A stretch of DNA of 51,525 nucleotides. Source: an uncultured Eubacteriales bacterium (lineage in GTDB: Bacteria; Bacillota; Clostridia; Oscillospirales; Oscillospiraceae). This document shows, in pieces, positions 23,729-33,545 of this stretch. Position 1 is the first letter of the stretch. Each line of letters begins with the position of its first letter. The stretch spans positions 1-51,525 of the forward strand of contig UQXI01000020.1 of NCBI GenBank assembly GCA_900544975.1. The letters are read 5' to 3'. Both the position numbers and the translations under genes were made by a program. The notes under the pieces are model-generated. The model had not been told where the DNA came from, did not search any database, and saw only the letters and a program-made list of their open reading frames with translations.

Positions 23729-26700
23729 TTATTTGCTATAAATCTGATAGTAGCGCTGGATGATGGTGGCAATTTGTGCCCGGGTCGCGGTGCCGCGGGG
23801 GACCAGGTTGCCGTCGATGCCCTGGATCAGTCCCTGTTCCACAGCCCAGGTCATGGAGGCCAGGGCGAAGTCACTGACAGTTTTGGCGTCGGGGTAACCG
23901 GTCAGGGCGCCTTGGGTGCTGACATCCGCGCCCTGATACTTGGCGTACCGGGCCAGGAAGGTGACCAGCTGTTCCCGGGTGACGGCAGCGTTGGGGGCGA
24001 AGGCGGTGGTGGAAATGCCCTTGGCGATCTCCGCTTCATAGGCCCAAGCCACGGCCTCGCTGTAGTACCGGCCGGAGGCCACATCGGTGAAGGGAGCTTC
24101 TTTTTCCGCTGCGGGAGACCCAGCCATACGGTGCAGGATGGTCACCAGCTGGCCCCGGGTAAGGATGCCGTTGGGCTGGAACCGGTTGTCACCCACGCCG
24201 TTCATGAGTCCCTTGGAGACCATGAAGTCGATGCCCTCATGATACCACTGGCTGGTGTCCACATCGGTGAACTGCATGGCCTGGCAGGGCAGGACCTCCA
24301 CAATGCACTGGTTTGTGGCAGAGACAACATAGGGAGAGGAGACGGTGATGTAAGCGAAGCCGGGGGCCACCGCCGTGATCTGACCGTTTTCGTCCACAGT
24401 GGCGACGCTCTCATCATAGGACTTCCAGATGAGCTGTCCGTGCTCCTCCAGGGTGGGCTCCGGGGTCAGGGTGGCGGTGAGGGGTTTGCTGGTACCCTGA
24501 TGGAGGGTCATGCGGGTTTCGCTGAGTTCCACAGTCTCCGGCATCACCGCCTGGGAGATTACGGCAAAGTTGACGGAGTACTGGCCATCTTTGGTGGTGG
24601 CCTTCACCATGCTGAAGCCGGGCTCACTGGGGGTGTAGCGGGCCACATTCATGATGGTGCCGTTGTGGTCGTAGTCCTCTTCTGTGGTCAGGATGCCGTC
24701 TCCGGACACGATTTCCCAATCGAAGGGTCCGTACAGACCAATGGGCCGCTCATAGGTTTCACCGGAGACCGTTCCTGCGGGGTTACCGGCGGATTCCACA
24801 CCGTCGGTCCGGATCAGCAGTGTGCTGGTGTGGGTGGGAGGTGTGAAATATACGTTGATTTCGCCGGTGGCGGCGTCATAAGAGAAATCCTGACGCCAGC
24901 TGTTGGTCATTTCGTATTCGTAGCCGCTTTCATAGCGGGTAAAGACGCGAATCTGCTCCGGCAGGGCGTAGCCCTCTTTGTTGACTAATTTGCCGCTCCA
25001 GGAACCACTCGTCTGGCAGAAGTCGGGGCCGTCCAGCACGAGACCTTCGGCGGCGTCCTGAGAATGGTCATCGGCATAGGGGTTGTAATCTTTGGCAGTC
25101 CACAGAGCCACGTCTGCCACGACATGTGCGCTGGTGTTGTTGTACTTGGCGAAGAGCAAGGCTTCCTCGCCCTGATTGACGTAGACAGTCTGGCCGCCGT
25201 AATCAATGGCGGAGATCAAATCCTCATCGTCACGATTGACATACAGATCCTCCCAGTTCAGCTTCATCTCCCGGGTGACGCCATTCAGGGTCACCTTCAA
25301 GGTGCCGGATGCGCCGGGGACCGGGGGATTGTTGGAGCCGGAAGCGCTGTAGTTCAGGTACACTTCGCCACTGAGACCGTCGGAGGTGTACCGGGCACAG
25401 TTGATGAGGCCAGCGTAAAGATCCGGATCATCTTCAAAGACCTCCCAACGAACTTCGTTGAGCTCCACGTCGGCGGGCTGAAGATTCTGCACCTTCACAA
25501 CCAGCGTACCGCCGGGCTTCAGACCAGAGAAGGATTCGATGGACAGGTCAAAATCGATGACTTCCGTATTTTTCTCCCGGACAGCCACAATGCAGTAGGC
25601 CGACTCAGTGCCATTGCTGACTTCTACGACCGCCTGACCAGGCGCCAAAGTCTGAATATGGCCGAACTCATCCACAGTGGCAACCTCGGGGTTGCTGGAG
25701 GTAAAGGTCAGGGGAGCATCAGAACCGGTGTTGTTGTTGACGATGAGGTCAAAGGTGTTGCCCACGTGGAGCAGCGCGGAAGTGGTGGACAGGACCAGGC
25801 CAGGGGTGGCGTTCACGGTGACTCCGTAGCTACGGTCGTTTCCGCCGTAGTCGCCGCCGAAGATGTATACGTTGCCGGTCCACTCAAAGTCATAGAGCTC
25901 GTTTTCGCCTTCGAAGGTTTGATTGGTGTGGCTGTATTCGGTGACGTCGGCGGTAAAGGTCCATTCGTTCACACCGCCGTCAAAGATGCACTGGGAGTAG
26001 AAGGCGTTATTGTAATCCGGGGCGTAATCCACACAGGAGGGATCACGCTTGTCCGTCCGCTTTACCACAGGTACGACTTCTACAGAGGCGATGGCGCCGT
26101 CGTCGGTGAATTTGCCGGAGAGCAGGGTCTTGCCGTCTTCGATCTTCAGGGACACTGCGCTGTTTTCCAGTCTGGGCGCTTGGGTATCCACCCGCATGGG
26201 GATGGAGAGTACGTCACCGGTCATGTCGATCTCATGGCCGTTGTATTTCGGTGACCAGCGGCCGGAGACGATGGCCTCATAGTCCGTTACTTCCTGACCG
26301 TTTTCATAGGTGGTGGGGAAATCGCCGGGGCCGTAAGCGGTGATGGTGTAGATGCACTCGGTGCCACTGGGAATGGCGACGTTATCCACCTTACCGTTGA
26401 AGTTGGCGTTGGTGAAGTAATACAAGGAGGCAGGCAAGACCATGCCCTTCGCCTGATTGTAATAGGACTTGAACTGGAAGGCAGTGAAGTCCCGGTAATA
26501 AACCTCATCGGTCTTGGCGTCTTTCACTTCTACAACCACGACCCGGGCTTCTCGCTTCTGATACAGGATGTAGTCGTTCACCTGCCGGAAGAAGCCGGTG
26601 GGGGAGATGGTGACATTTTCCGGATGGAACACCATTTGCTCCGGGTCGGTGCGGTTAAAGACGTTTTGGCCCAGGTTATAGTAGTTGTACCCATTAAAGT

Positions 26701-29530
26701 AGCCCAAAATGCTGACATTCCACTCTGCTTCATTGTTCAGAACGTTCTGACCATCGGTGGGTTCGTCTGTCCAGAGAGCGGAGTCAAAGATGGGGGCGGC
26801 GGTCCAGTCGCCGAAGAAGGCCAGGAAGGGGAGACCGATCTGGGGATGCTGCTCCTCTGCATCGGTCAGGATGATAAAGCCCTCAACGTAAGTACCGTTT
26901 TGGAAGGTTTCGCTCAACTGTGCTTTTTCTGCATCGGTGAGGGTGACCATCTTTTCCACCTTGGTGTTGCCAGAGGCGGGGACGGTTACCTGACCCAGAT
27001 CCACTTCCCGCAGGAGCACGTCGTTGGCCAGCATCACGTCCCGCTTACCATACTTGGTGTCTACGGTGTCGCTGCCGGGTACCAAGAGGACGGCCTTCAT
27101 GTGATAGGTCAGGGCCTCTTTGGAGAGGTTGCGGACAGTAAAGGCCATGTTGTATGCGCCGGTTTTCTGGGGATCATCCTTCAGCTCCAGCTTGCCAACG
27201 TTCTGGCCCTGGACGGTGATGTAAGCGGGGGTATGGACGGCGCCGTCTACGTTGACAAGGCCAGCGCCCTGCTGACGGGGGGTGTAATATACGCCGTTTT
27301 CATCCTTCATGGGAAGGGCGGTGCTCATCAGCAGCTGCTGGGTCAAATTGCTCATGGGGATCTTGGCTGTGACGCCCAGCTCGTTCTGCACGTACTGCTG
27401 TACCAGAGCGGTGAGGCCGGTCATATGGGGGGCGGCCATGGAGGTGCCGCTCATCATGCCGTATGCGCCCACATAGTCGTCATACATGCCGCCGGGATTG
27501 GCGGGGGAATAGGAGCCATCCAGAATGGTGGACCAGATGTTGCCGCCAGGGGCGGTAATCTCCGGCTTCAGCTCCAGGTTGGGACCCGCGCCCCAAGAGG
27601 AGAAGGAAGACATTTTGCCACCTTCTGGGGAGGAGACCACTTCGTCGTCTTTGTGCACCGTCAGTTTGACGTAGGCGCCGCCGGCGATGGCGGCCTTTGC
27701 AGCTTCGGCCAGGGCAGCGCCATCCTTGCCGGAGATAAAGGCGGAGGTCAGAGCGGTGCCGTCGGCGCTCATCATAATGAGCTCAGTGGCTTCCGGGTCC
27801 TCGTCATAGATGATGACGGCCTTCACCGGGGAATCGGTGATGTAAGTTCCCAGCTCGGTGTCGTAATAAGACCAGGTAAACTGGGTCGCCATGTTGATCT
27901 TGTCTGCGAAGGAGATGCCGCCGCCCCGCTTCACCAGGGCAATGCCGGTCACACCTTTTTCACCGCTGCCGTAGTAGCTGCGGAACCCGGCGTTGTAATA
28001 ATCGTCATAGGTGCCGTAACCGTCTACGGGGATTACCTGCACAGCGTCCCGTCCGGCAAATTTGTATTTCATAGCGATGTCCGTGGGATCCTGGTAGGCG
28101 ATTTTATGGGCCTGACCATCGGTACCGGTCCAGCTGAGGACCGATTGTGCCTGGACTGTGTTTTCCATGGAGGCCACGCACAGATTGGAGCTGTAGATGG
28201 AGGGGGAGGACACCATGGAGATCTCCGGGTCGGAGGTCAGGGTGTTGCCTTCGTAGTTGTTGTTGACGCTGGAGTAACCGGCATTGCCGGCGGAGGTCAT
28301 GAAGAGGATACCAGCGTCATTCAGCCGCCGGTATACGACACTGGCAGCGGAATCGTCATTGGCAAAGCCGTTGTCGGAGCCCAAAGACAGGTTGACCACA
28401 TCGGCGCCCAGGACGGCGGTGTCTTCCAGGGCGTTGATGATCGCGGCTTCCGTTGCGCCGCCGTCTTCATCGGGGAAGACCTTCATAGCAAGAATCTGGG
28501 CATCGGGGGCCACACCGGAGAAAATGACTTTGCCTTCCTCGGTCTCGGCATAGCCCGCTACAGTACCGGCTACGTGGGTACCATGGTTGCTGGTGGTGGG
28601 CAGCACATTGGCGTCTCCGTCGGCATAGTCCATGGCAAAGGGAACCTTCAGGTTCTTATAGGGATCGTTGTGATCATAGATGATATGGCGGCCGTCTGAG
28701 CCGGTGGTTGCCCGGAGCTGTGTGGATTGCAGCAGGCGGGCCATCGAGTCGTAATCATACCGCAGCGTCCAGCCGTTTTTGGCATCGTTGGGGTCATTCC
28801 GGAAGGAGGTTTCCGTAAAAGCCTGATGGGTCCGGCGAACACCCACCTGGGGGTCGCTGGAGTCGCCCCAGGCGGACCACTGCAGGTCCAGTCCGGTATC
28901 CAGCACAGCCACCAGCATACCCTGACCGGTGATGCCCTTCTGCCAGGCTCCGTTCAGGCCCACCAGGTCATAGCTGTAGCCGTGAGCGCCCTCTTCAGAG
29001 AGGATGCCGGTCTCATCGATGGGACGGTCATACACATGCTGCACATAGGCGTTTTGCACCCCGCTCATGGCCTGGATTTCAGCCAGCTTCCCATAGGGGA
29101 CTTCCACGGCCACGGCGTTGACCAGATTGGTCCACTGGGAGACCAGCTTCACATCCTGGCCCATGGCAGACAGCAGGTTGCTCTGTGCCTTCTGCAGCTG
29201 GGCCTGCCGGGTCTCGGCAGTCCTGCTGGTCAGATACTGGCTGACGGCTTCGCCGGCAGAGACGCCGGAGACAGAGGCCCGGTCAAAACCAGCCAGGACA
29301 GGCTCTTCCTCCAGGGTGACGATGACGGTCACCAGATCCTCGGGCTGGTAGCCCGGGTCAGCTGGACGGTCCGAATCCGGCTCTTGCGCTTGCTCTTCCA
29401 GCCGGGAAACGCCGGGGAGTTCCGTCGCTTCTAAGGATTGGGGTTCTGGGCTGCTGTTTGCGGCCAGGGCAGAGGGGAGAAGCCCCACCAGCATGACTGC
29501 CACCAGCAACAGGGAGAGAATCCGTTTCAT
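23729..29530 (-). CDS. Giant cell-surface S8 subtilase with three C-terminal SLH domains
   Basis: A 1933-residue secreted protease. Signal peptide: MKRILSLLLVAVMLVGLLPS, cleavage after ALAA. An inhibitor-like propeptide follows (~65-170, DLVTVIVTLEEEPVLAGF). The S8 catalytic triad is Asp211 (AVLDTG), His316 (NHGTHVAG) and Ser697 (MSGTSMAAP), with a PA-like insert between His and Ser. Then come Fn3/Ig-like beta domains, two Big_2-type repeats (ATVDEFGHIQTLAPG and ATVDENGQITAVAPG) and three SLH repeats in the last ~190 residues (FTDVDTSQWYHEGIDFM, FTDVASGRYYSEAVAWAYE, YPDAKTVSDFALASMTWAVE) for wall attachment. Likely a surface protease that degrades external protein. A consensus promoter and a divergent regulator gene lie upstream. 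Confidence 0.93.
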   Translation of the reverse strand: MKRILSLLLVAVMLVGLLPSALAANSSPEPQSLEATELPGVSRLEEQAQEPDSDRPADPGYQPEDLVTVIVTLEEEPVLAGFDRASVSGVSAGEAVSQYLTSRTAETRQAQLQKAQSNLLSAMGQDVKLVSQWTNLVNAVAVEVPYGKLAEIQAMSGVQNAYVQHVYDRPIDETGILSEEGAHGYSYDLVGLNGAWQKGITGQGMLVAVLDTGLDLQWSAWGDSSDPQVGVRRTHQAFTETSFRNDPNDAKNGWTLRYDYDSMARLLQSTQLRATTGSDGRHIIYDHNDPYKNLKVPFAMDYADGDANVLPTTSNHGTHVAGTVAGYAETEEGKVIFSGVAPDAQILAMKVFPDEDGGATEAAIINALEDTAVLGADVVNLSLGSDNGFANDDSAASVVYRRLNDAGILFMTSAGNAGYSSVNNNYEGNTLTSDPEISMVSSPSIYSSNLCVASMENTVQAQSVLSWTGTDGQAHKIAYQDPTDIAMKYKFAGRDAVQVIPVDGYGTYDDYYNAGFRSYYGSGEKGVTGIALVKRGGGISFADKINMATQFTWSYYDTELGTYITDSPVKAVIIYDEDPEATELIMMSADGTALTSAFISGKDGAALAEAAKAAIAGGAYVKLTVHKDDEVVSSPEGGKMSSFSSWGAGPNLELKPEITAPGGNIWSTILDGSYSPANPGGMYDDYVGAYGMMSGTSMAAPHMTGLTALVQQYVQNELGVTAKIPMSNLTQQLLMSTALPMKDENGVYYTPRQQGAGLVNVDGAVHTPAYITVQGQNVGKLELKDDPQKTGAYNMAFTVRNLSKEALTYHMKAVLLVPGSDTVDTKYGKRDVMLANDVLLREVDLGQVTVPASGNTKVEKMVTLTDAEKAQLSETFQNGTYVEGFIILTDAEEQHPQIGLPFLAFFGDWTAAPIFDSALWTDEPTDGQNVLNNEAEWNVSILGYFNGYNYYNLGQNVFNRTDPEQMVFHPENVTISPTGFFRQVNDYILYQKREARVVVVEVKDAKTDEVYYRDFTAFQFKSYYNQAKGMVLPASLYYFTNANFNGKVDNVAIPSGTECIYTITAYGPGDFPTTYENGQEVTDYEAIVSGRWSPKYNGHEIDMTGDVLSIPMRVDTQAPRLENSAVSLKIEDGKTLLSGKFTDDGAIASVEVVPVVKRTDKRDPSCVDYAPDYNNAFYSQCIFDGGVNEWTFTADVTEYSHTNQTFEGENELYDFEWTGNVYIFGGDYGGNDRSYGVTVNATPGLVLSTTSALLHVGNTFDLIVNNNTGSDAPLTFTSSNPEVATVDEFGHIQTLAPGQAVVEVSNGTESAYCIVAVREKNTEVIDFDLSIESFSGLKPGGTLVVKVQNLQPADVELNEVRWEVFEDDPDLYAGLINCARYTSDGLSGEVYLNYSASGSNNPPVPGASGTLKVTLNGVTREMKLNWEDLYVNRDDEDLISAIDYGGQTVYVNQGEEALLFAKYNNTSAHVVADVALWTAKDYNPYADDHSQDAAEGLVLDGPDFCQTSGSWSGKLVNKEGYALPEQIRVFTRYESGYEYEMTNSWRQDFSYDAATGEINVYFTPPTHTSTLLIRTDGVESAGNPAGTVSGETYERPIGLYGPFDWEIVSGDGILTTEEDYDHNGTIMNVARYTPSEPGFSMVKATTKDGQYSVNFAVISQAVMPETVELSETRMTLHQGTSKPLTATLTPEPTLEEHGQLIWKSYDESVATVDENGQITAVAPGFAYITVSSPYVVSATNQCIVEVLPCQAMQFTDVDTSQWYHEGIDFMVSKGLMNGVGDNRFQPNGILTRGQLVTILHRMAGSPAAEKEAPFTDVASGRYYSEAVAWAYEAEIAKGISTTAFAPNAAVTREQLVTFLARYAKYQGADVSTQGALTGYPDAKTVSDFALASMTWAVEQGLIQGIDGNLVPRGTATRAQIATIIQRYYQIYSK

Positions 29531-29629
29531 AGTGTTGGTTCCTTTCTGTTTTAATACAGTACTTTGGTTCTGTACGCCATACAGACGCGTGCGGTTTGTA
29601 ATACGACCATGTGGCATACCTGCAAGGTC

Positions 29630-29659
29630 ATTATAGCATCTTTTGGGAAGGGGTGTCAA
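29630..29659 (-). promoter_or_regulatory. Predicted promoter of the SLH-subtilase
   Basis: On the minus strand: TTGACA (29659-29654), an 18-base spacer and TATAAT (29635-29630), both perfect consensus. The ~100-base leader contains TCTGTA/TACAGA inverted repeats (near 29562-29585) that could be an operator. Confidence 0.8.
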
Positions 29660-29742
29660 CTGGTAATGCAAAAAGGTCACTGGAAAAAGTGCTGAATTTT
29701 GCCATGGAAATTTGTACAAAATGGAAAAATGGAGGCCGGGAG

Positions 29743-29771
29743 TTGATTTGCTTGCATCGGTGTGCTATACT
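29743..29771 (+). promoter_or_regulatory. Predicted promoter of the ArsR-like regulator
   Basis: TTGATT (29743-29748), a 17-base spacer, TATACT (29766-29771). It gives a leader of about 165 bases before the start at 29941. The two divergent promoters lie about 85 bases apart within the 410-base gap 29531-29940, which otherwise holds no gene. Confidence 0.6.
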
Positions 29772-29940
29772 GAAAAACATCTGGGCTTTTTCAGAGATCC
29801 CTGTATGCTTCTGGTTATGTTCCTACCCTGTGCTTCTCATGGGGATGCATCGGAGGCGGCAGGCGCATATTTCTCCACTGCGTATACAATGCCCAATGGC
29901 GGCTGCCTACGCGCATCTATGGAAGAAAAGAGGCGGCAGA

Positions 29941-31032
29941 ATGGAATATATTCCCTGGTTCAATCTTCTCCTGGAGGCACTGGCCTATCTGGGACGTCGG
30001 GCGGCGGGCAATACAGCTCAGCGGCTGATGGAGCAACTGCAGAGCAACGGGGTCCAGGACTTGGACCGGTTCGGGCAGCAATTAGGTCCCATTGCAGCTT
30101 TGATGGACCGGATGGACCGGCAATTGCAGATCCCGGAGGAAGCGCTTCAGGCCTTGTTTGGCAATTTGTCCGGGTTTCCCTATAATACCATTGGCTCCAG
30201 TTGTCCGGCGTTTTTGCTGTTCTACCCCATGACGGCGGGATTTACGGGTGACTTGGAGGGCGTGACCGAGGAGTTGAGGAAGATGCCGCCAGAGCGGCTG
30301 GCTGGCGTTCTGGCCACGTCTTTGGATGTGGCGGATGAGGCCGGCTTGGAGCTGAGCGGCGATGAATTCTCTGCCCGGGTGTTGGCCCTCTCCATTCCGG
30401 CAGAGAGCAAGGTTGCCATTTTGGACCTGTATCACCGGCCGGAGCCTGTTCTGGAGCAGGCGTCTTTTTACTTGACCAGGGCCATTCGTCTGCTACAGCG
30501 GGAGAAGAAGGCCATGGAAGCAATCTGCGCCGGGTTCACCAGCACCCTGCAGCGGGAGGGGGTTGAGCGATTCCTGACCCATACCTCCAGCTTGAATTGC
30601 AAGCCGGAGCTCCAGTATTCGGTCCACCCCTTCCTCTTTGGCATGGATACCAATTTATCTGTAACGCCCCTGGAGGGAGACGGATCGGTTCAAGTGTATT
30701 GTGGCGTGTTGCGTGGCCCCCTGCAGGCCATGCTGGCCTCCAGCCGGGGACCGGAGTATGAGGTGTATCATGCCATTAAGCTTCTGGGAGACCGGACCCG
30801 CTTTGACATCCTCTGTTACCTCCGGGATCGGCGGGCCTATGGCCAGGAATTGTCTGCCCGGTTTGGCCTGTCCCGCAACACCATCCACCACCATATGAGC
30901 AAGCTCTTGGCCGCCAGGCTGGTGACCTGCACGGTGGATGGCAACCGCGTGTATTACACCGTGGACGGCGACTCTGTCTCGGCGCTGTTGGAGCGGCAAA
31001 GAGCGCTCCTGGTACCAGCGCCGCCCAAATAG
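29941..31032 (+). CDS. ArsR-like winged-helix regulator with large N-terminal domain, divergent from subtilase 1
   Basis: A 363-residue protein. The C-terminal ~85 residues form an ArsR-type winged helix (HAIKLLGDRTRFDILCYLRDR...ELSARFGLSRNTIHHHMSKLLAARLVTC...RVYYTV). The N-terminal ~270 residues are not a recognised domain; they are mostly helical and include an LSIPAESK segment matched by LSVPVETK in the regulator at 47454-48539, which has almost the same length. There is no signal peptide or membrane span, so it is cytoplasmic. It is transcribed away from the SLH-subtilase and probably controls it. The start at 29941 is chosen by protein pattern; its ribosome binding site is weak (AAGAGGCGG). 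Confidence 0.75.
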   Translation: MEYIPWFNLLLEALAYLGRRAAGNTAQRLMEQLQSNGVQDLDRFGQQLGPIAALMDRMDRQLQIPEEALQALFGNLSGFPYNTIGSSCPAFLLFYPMTAGFTGDLEGVTEELRKMPPERLAGVLATSLDVADEAGLELSGDEFSARVLALSIPAESKVAILDLYHRPEPVLEQASFYLTRAIRLLQREKKAMEAICAGFTSTLQREGVERFLTHTSSLNCKPELQYSVHPFLFGMDTNLSVTPLEGDGSVQVYCGVLRGPLQAMLASSRGPEYEVYHAIKLLGDRTRFDILCYLRDRRAYGQELSARFGLSRNTIHHHMSKLLAARLVTCTVDGNRVYYTVDGDSVSALLERQRALLVPAPPK

Positions 31033-31054
31033 CCTATGGATCAGAATCTCGCAG

Positions 31055-31080
31055 CCGGAGCGGAAACGCTCCGGTTTTTT
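31055..31080 (+). terminator. Rho-independent terminator of the ArsR-like regulator
   Basis: CCGGAGCG-GAAA-CGCTCCGG (31055-31074) followed by six T. Textbook terminator 22 bases after the stop. Confidence 0.9.
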
Positions 31081-31239
31081 GCAACCGTAGGGTGCGCACT
31101 GGTTTATAGGGAACGATCTTGACTGTTCCGGCTGCATCAGCTTCCGCCTTTGGCAAGTTTCCTACCCTCTGCCAGGTGGAACAGGCGGCTTGTTATAGTT
31201 TCTGTATATATATTTCACCTGGATTTTACAAAAAGGCAG

Positions 31240-31267
31240 TTGGCAGCGGCGAAATTTGCGGTATAAT
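31240..31267 (+). promoter_or_regulatory. Predicted promoter of the two-component operon
   Basis: TTGGCA (31240-31245), a 16-base spacer and TATAAT (31262-31267), 48 bases before the response regulator start. The rest of the gap 31081-31239 shows no gene. Confidence 0.65.
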
Positions 31268-31314
31268 GAAATCTGAAAATCGGCGGTATGCCTAAAAATG
31301 GGGGAAGAAACGCC

Positions 31315-31989
31315 ATGATTTACTTGGTAGAAGACGACGGCAGCATCCGGGAACTCGTCTTATATACATTAAATAACTCTGGCCTGGAGGCCAGGGGATT
31401 TGAGACGCCCGGCGCCTTTTGGCGGGCCCTGGAGCAGGAGATTCCGCAGCTCGTTATGCTGGATATTATGCTCCCGGAAGAGGACGGCCTGCAAATCCTG
31501 CGGAAAATCCGGCAAGGAGGCCCCTGGAAGGGGATTCCTGTGATGATGCTCACGGCCAAAGGTACGGAATATGACAAGGTCATTGGGTTAGACGCAGGCG
31601 CCGACGACTATGTGCCAAAGCCCTTCGGAATGATGGAGCTTCTGGCCCGGGTGCGGGCGTTGCTTCGCCGCTCCGGAGGCCAGGCGGCGCCGACGGAGTA
31701 TGCGGTGGGGCCGCTGTATGTATCCCCCGCCCGACATGTGGTTCGGGTGAACGGGCGGGACGTGACGCTGACGCTGAAGGAGTATGAGGTGCTGAAAATG
31801 CTCCTGGAAAATCTGGATGTGGTCCTCACCCGGGACCAGCTGCTGAACCGGATTTGGGGCTACTCTTTTGATGGGGAGAGCCGGACGGTGGATGTGCACA
31901 TCCGAACCCTGCGACAGAAGCTGGCAGAAGCCGGGGAGCTGATTGAAACCGTCCGGGGCGTGGGCTACAAGATCGGAGCCCAGTCATGA
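31315..31989 (+). CDS. OmpR/PhoB-family response regulator
   Basis: A 224-residue response regulator. The receiver domain has the acidic pair in MIYLVEDDGS, phosphoacceptor Asp50 (LVMLDIMLPEEDG), LTAK and the conserved Lys in DDYVPKPFG. The C-terminal OmpR-type winged helix shows LTLKEYEVLKMLLEN...VLTRDQLLNRIWGY and RTVDVHIRTLRQKL, ending VRGVGYKI. The start at 31315 is set by the receiver beginning; ~GGGGGAAG precedes it. Its stop overlaps the kinase start (ATGA), so the two are co-translated. PhoB/WalR-like by architecture, but there are no phosphate-transport genes nearby, so the stimulus is unknown. Confidence 0.92.
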   Translation: MIYLVEDDGSIRELVLYTLNNSGLEARGFETPGAFWRALEQEIPQLVMLDIMLPEEDGLQILRKIRQGGPWKGIPVMMLTAKGTEYDKVIGLDAGADDYVPKPFGMMELLARVRALLRRSGGQAAPTEYAVGPLYVSPARHVVRVNGRDVTLTLKEYEVLKMLLENLDVVLTRDQLLNRIWGYSFDGESRTVDVHIRTLRQKLAEAGELIETVRGVGYKIGAQS

Positions 31990-33374
31990 GGCGGTCCCTG
32001 CGCCTCAGCCGGACGGTATACCGCAGCTGTATGCTGGCGGCGTTGGGTGCGACTCTGGTCTGCATTGGGATTTTTTCCGGATTTGCCTATCATCAGGTGA
32101 GCCGGGAGAATGCCAGCAACCTCCGGGAAGAGGCGGTCTACATTGCCCGGGCGGTGGAGCTGTCCGGGTTGGAATACCTGCAAAATCTGTCCCCGGCCGA
32201 GGGAAGCCGGGTGACCTGGATTGCCGCCGGTGGTCAGGTGCTCTATGATACGGAACAGTCAGCAGGAGCCATGGAAAATCACAGCATGCGGGAGGAGGTC
32301 CGCCAGGCGCTGGAGCAGGGGATGGGACAGAGCAGCCGGTATTCCAGCACCCTGACCCAGAGGACCCACAATTACGCAGTGCGGATTGCAGACGGCTCTG
32401 TGGTGCGCTTTTCCGTCACCCAGGCGTCAAACCTGTCGCTTCTGCAAATGGCGGCCCTGCCCACCCTGGTGGCCCTGGCGCTGGTTGCGGCAATGACGCT
32501 GCTGGTTGCGGCCAAGACGGCCAGAAATTTGGTGGAACCCATCAATCGCATCGATCTGCAGGCGCCGCTGGAGAGCCAGACCTATGAGGAGCTCCGTCCT
32601 CTGGTCCGGCGCATCGGGACGCAGAATGAGCAAATCCTGGATCAAATGAAGCATCTGACCCAGGAGCATGAGGAGCAGGACCGGTACCGCCGGGAGTTTA
32701 CGGCCAACGTCTCCCACGAGCTGAAGACGCCCCTCACCTCCATCTCCGGGTTTGCAGAGATCATTCGGGATGGTTTGGTGCGGCCTGAGGATGTGCCCCG
32801 ATTTGCAGGAAACATCTACAAGGAGGCCCGGCGGCTCATCACCCTGGTGGGGGACATCATTAAAATTACCCAAATGGACGACCAGCAGCTGCCCATTCAG
32901 CGGGAGCAGCTGGATCTCCGGGCATTGTGTGCAGACGTGCTGGAGCATTTGCAGCCGGCGGCGGACAGTGCCGGGGTGCACATGATTCTGGAAGGGGAGG
33001 CCCATTGGATCAACGGCGCCCGCCAGATTGCCGATGAGATGGTCTATAATCTCTGCGACAATGCCATCAAATACAACCGTCCCGGCGGGACGGTTTGGGT
33101 TCGTCTGGAGGCCCGGGACGCAGAAACTGTGGCCCTCAGCGTGGAGGATACGGGCATCGGCATCCCCGAGGAGCACCAGAGCCGGGTATTTGAGCGATTC
33201 TACCGGGTGGACAAAAACCGCTCCCGGGAGATTGGCGGCACCGGCTTGGGCCTGTCCATTGTCAAACACGGGGCTTTGTACCACGGAGCGGCTCTGTACC
33301 TGAACAGCGCCCCTGGGGTGGGCACCAAAATTACCGTGGTTTTTCCAAAGCAGGGACCGGACCCGGAATCATAG
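31986..33374 (+). CDS. PhoR-type membrane sensor histidine kinase
   Basis: A 462-residue histidine kinase: one span near the N-terminus (~15-35), an extracytoplasmic sensor of about 115 residues, a second span (~153-176), a short HAMP-like linker, and the transmitter. The H-box is FTANVSHELKTPLTS with His244. The catalytic domain has the N-box (VYNLCDNAIKYNRPGG), G1 (VEDTGIGIPEEHQ), F-box (FERFYRVDKNRS) and G2 (GGTGLGLSIVKH). It partners with the response regulator overlapping it upstream. No PAS domain is evident. The signal cannot be inferred. Confidence 0.92.
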   Translation: MRRSLRLSRTVYRSCMLAALGATLVCIGIFSGFAYHQVSRENASNLREEAVYIARAVELSGLEYLQNLSPAEGSRVTWIAAGGQVLYDTEQSAGAMENHSMREEVRQALEQGMGQSSRYSSTLTQRTHNYAVRIADGSVVRFSVTQASNLSLLQMAALPTLVALALVAAMTLLVAAKTARNLVEPINRIDLQAPLESQTYEELRPLVRRIGTQNEQILDQMKHLTQEHEEQDRYRREFTANVSHELKTPLTSISGFAEIIRDGLVRPEDVPRFAGNIYKEARRLITLVGDIIKITQMDDQQLPIQREQLDLRALCADVLEHLQPAADSAGVHMILEGEAHWINGARQIADEMVYNLCDNAIKYNRPGGTVWVRLEARDAETVALSVEDTGIGIPEEHQSRVFERFYRVDKNRSREIGGTGLGLSIVKHGALYHGAALYLNSAPGVGTKITVVFPKQGPDPES

Positions 33375-33479
33375 CACCGTGCAGGCGGGCAAAGGATCCG
33401 GAACTGGCACAGTATGTCGATTGGGTGCATATACGAAATGAATTTGATGCGTTTCTCCCGGACTTTCGTGCATTTTTCA

Positions 33480-33508
33480 TTGCAAATGGGGCGCTTTGGT
33501 GGTATAAT
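33480..33508 (+). promoter_or_regulatory. Predicted promoter of rex
   Basis: TTGCAA (33480-33485), a 17-base spacer, TATAAT (33503-33508), 37 bases before the rex start. I see no clear Rex operator (TTGTGA-N8-TCACAA-like) around it. Confidence 0.7.
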
Positions 33509-33545
33509 AATCGGGCTTTGAAGATGAAAATAAGGGAGATGGGCC

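Noticed and set aside
23525..28699. Long plus-strand frames opposite the SLH-subtilase (23525-24988, 25064-26254, 26624-28699)
   Set aside because: Antisense shadows of one well-supported 1933-residue protease; Gly/Val/His-rich with no recognisable motif or ribosome binding site.
31315..33374. Assigning the two-component system to phosphate control (PhoBR)
   Set aside because: Architecture fits, but no phosphate genes or Pho-box-like repeats are nearby.
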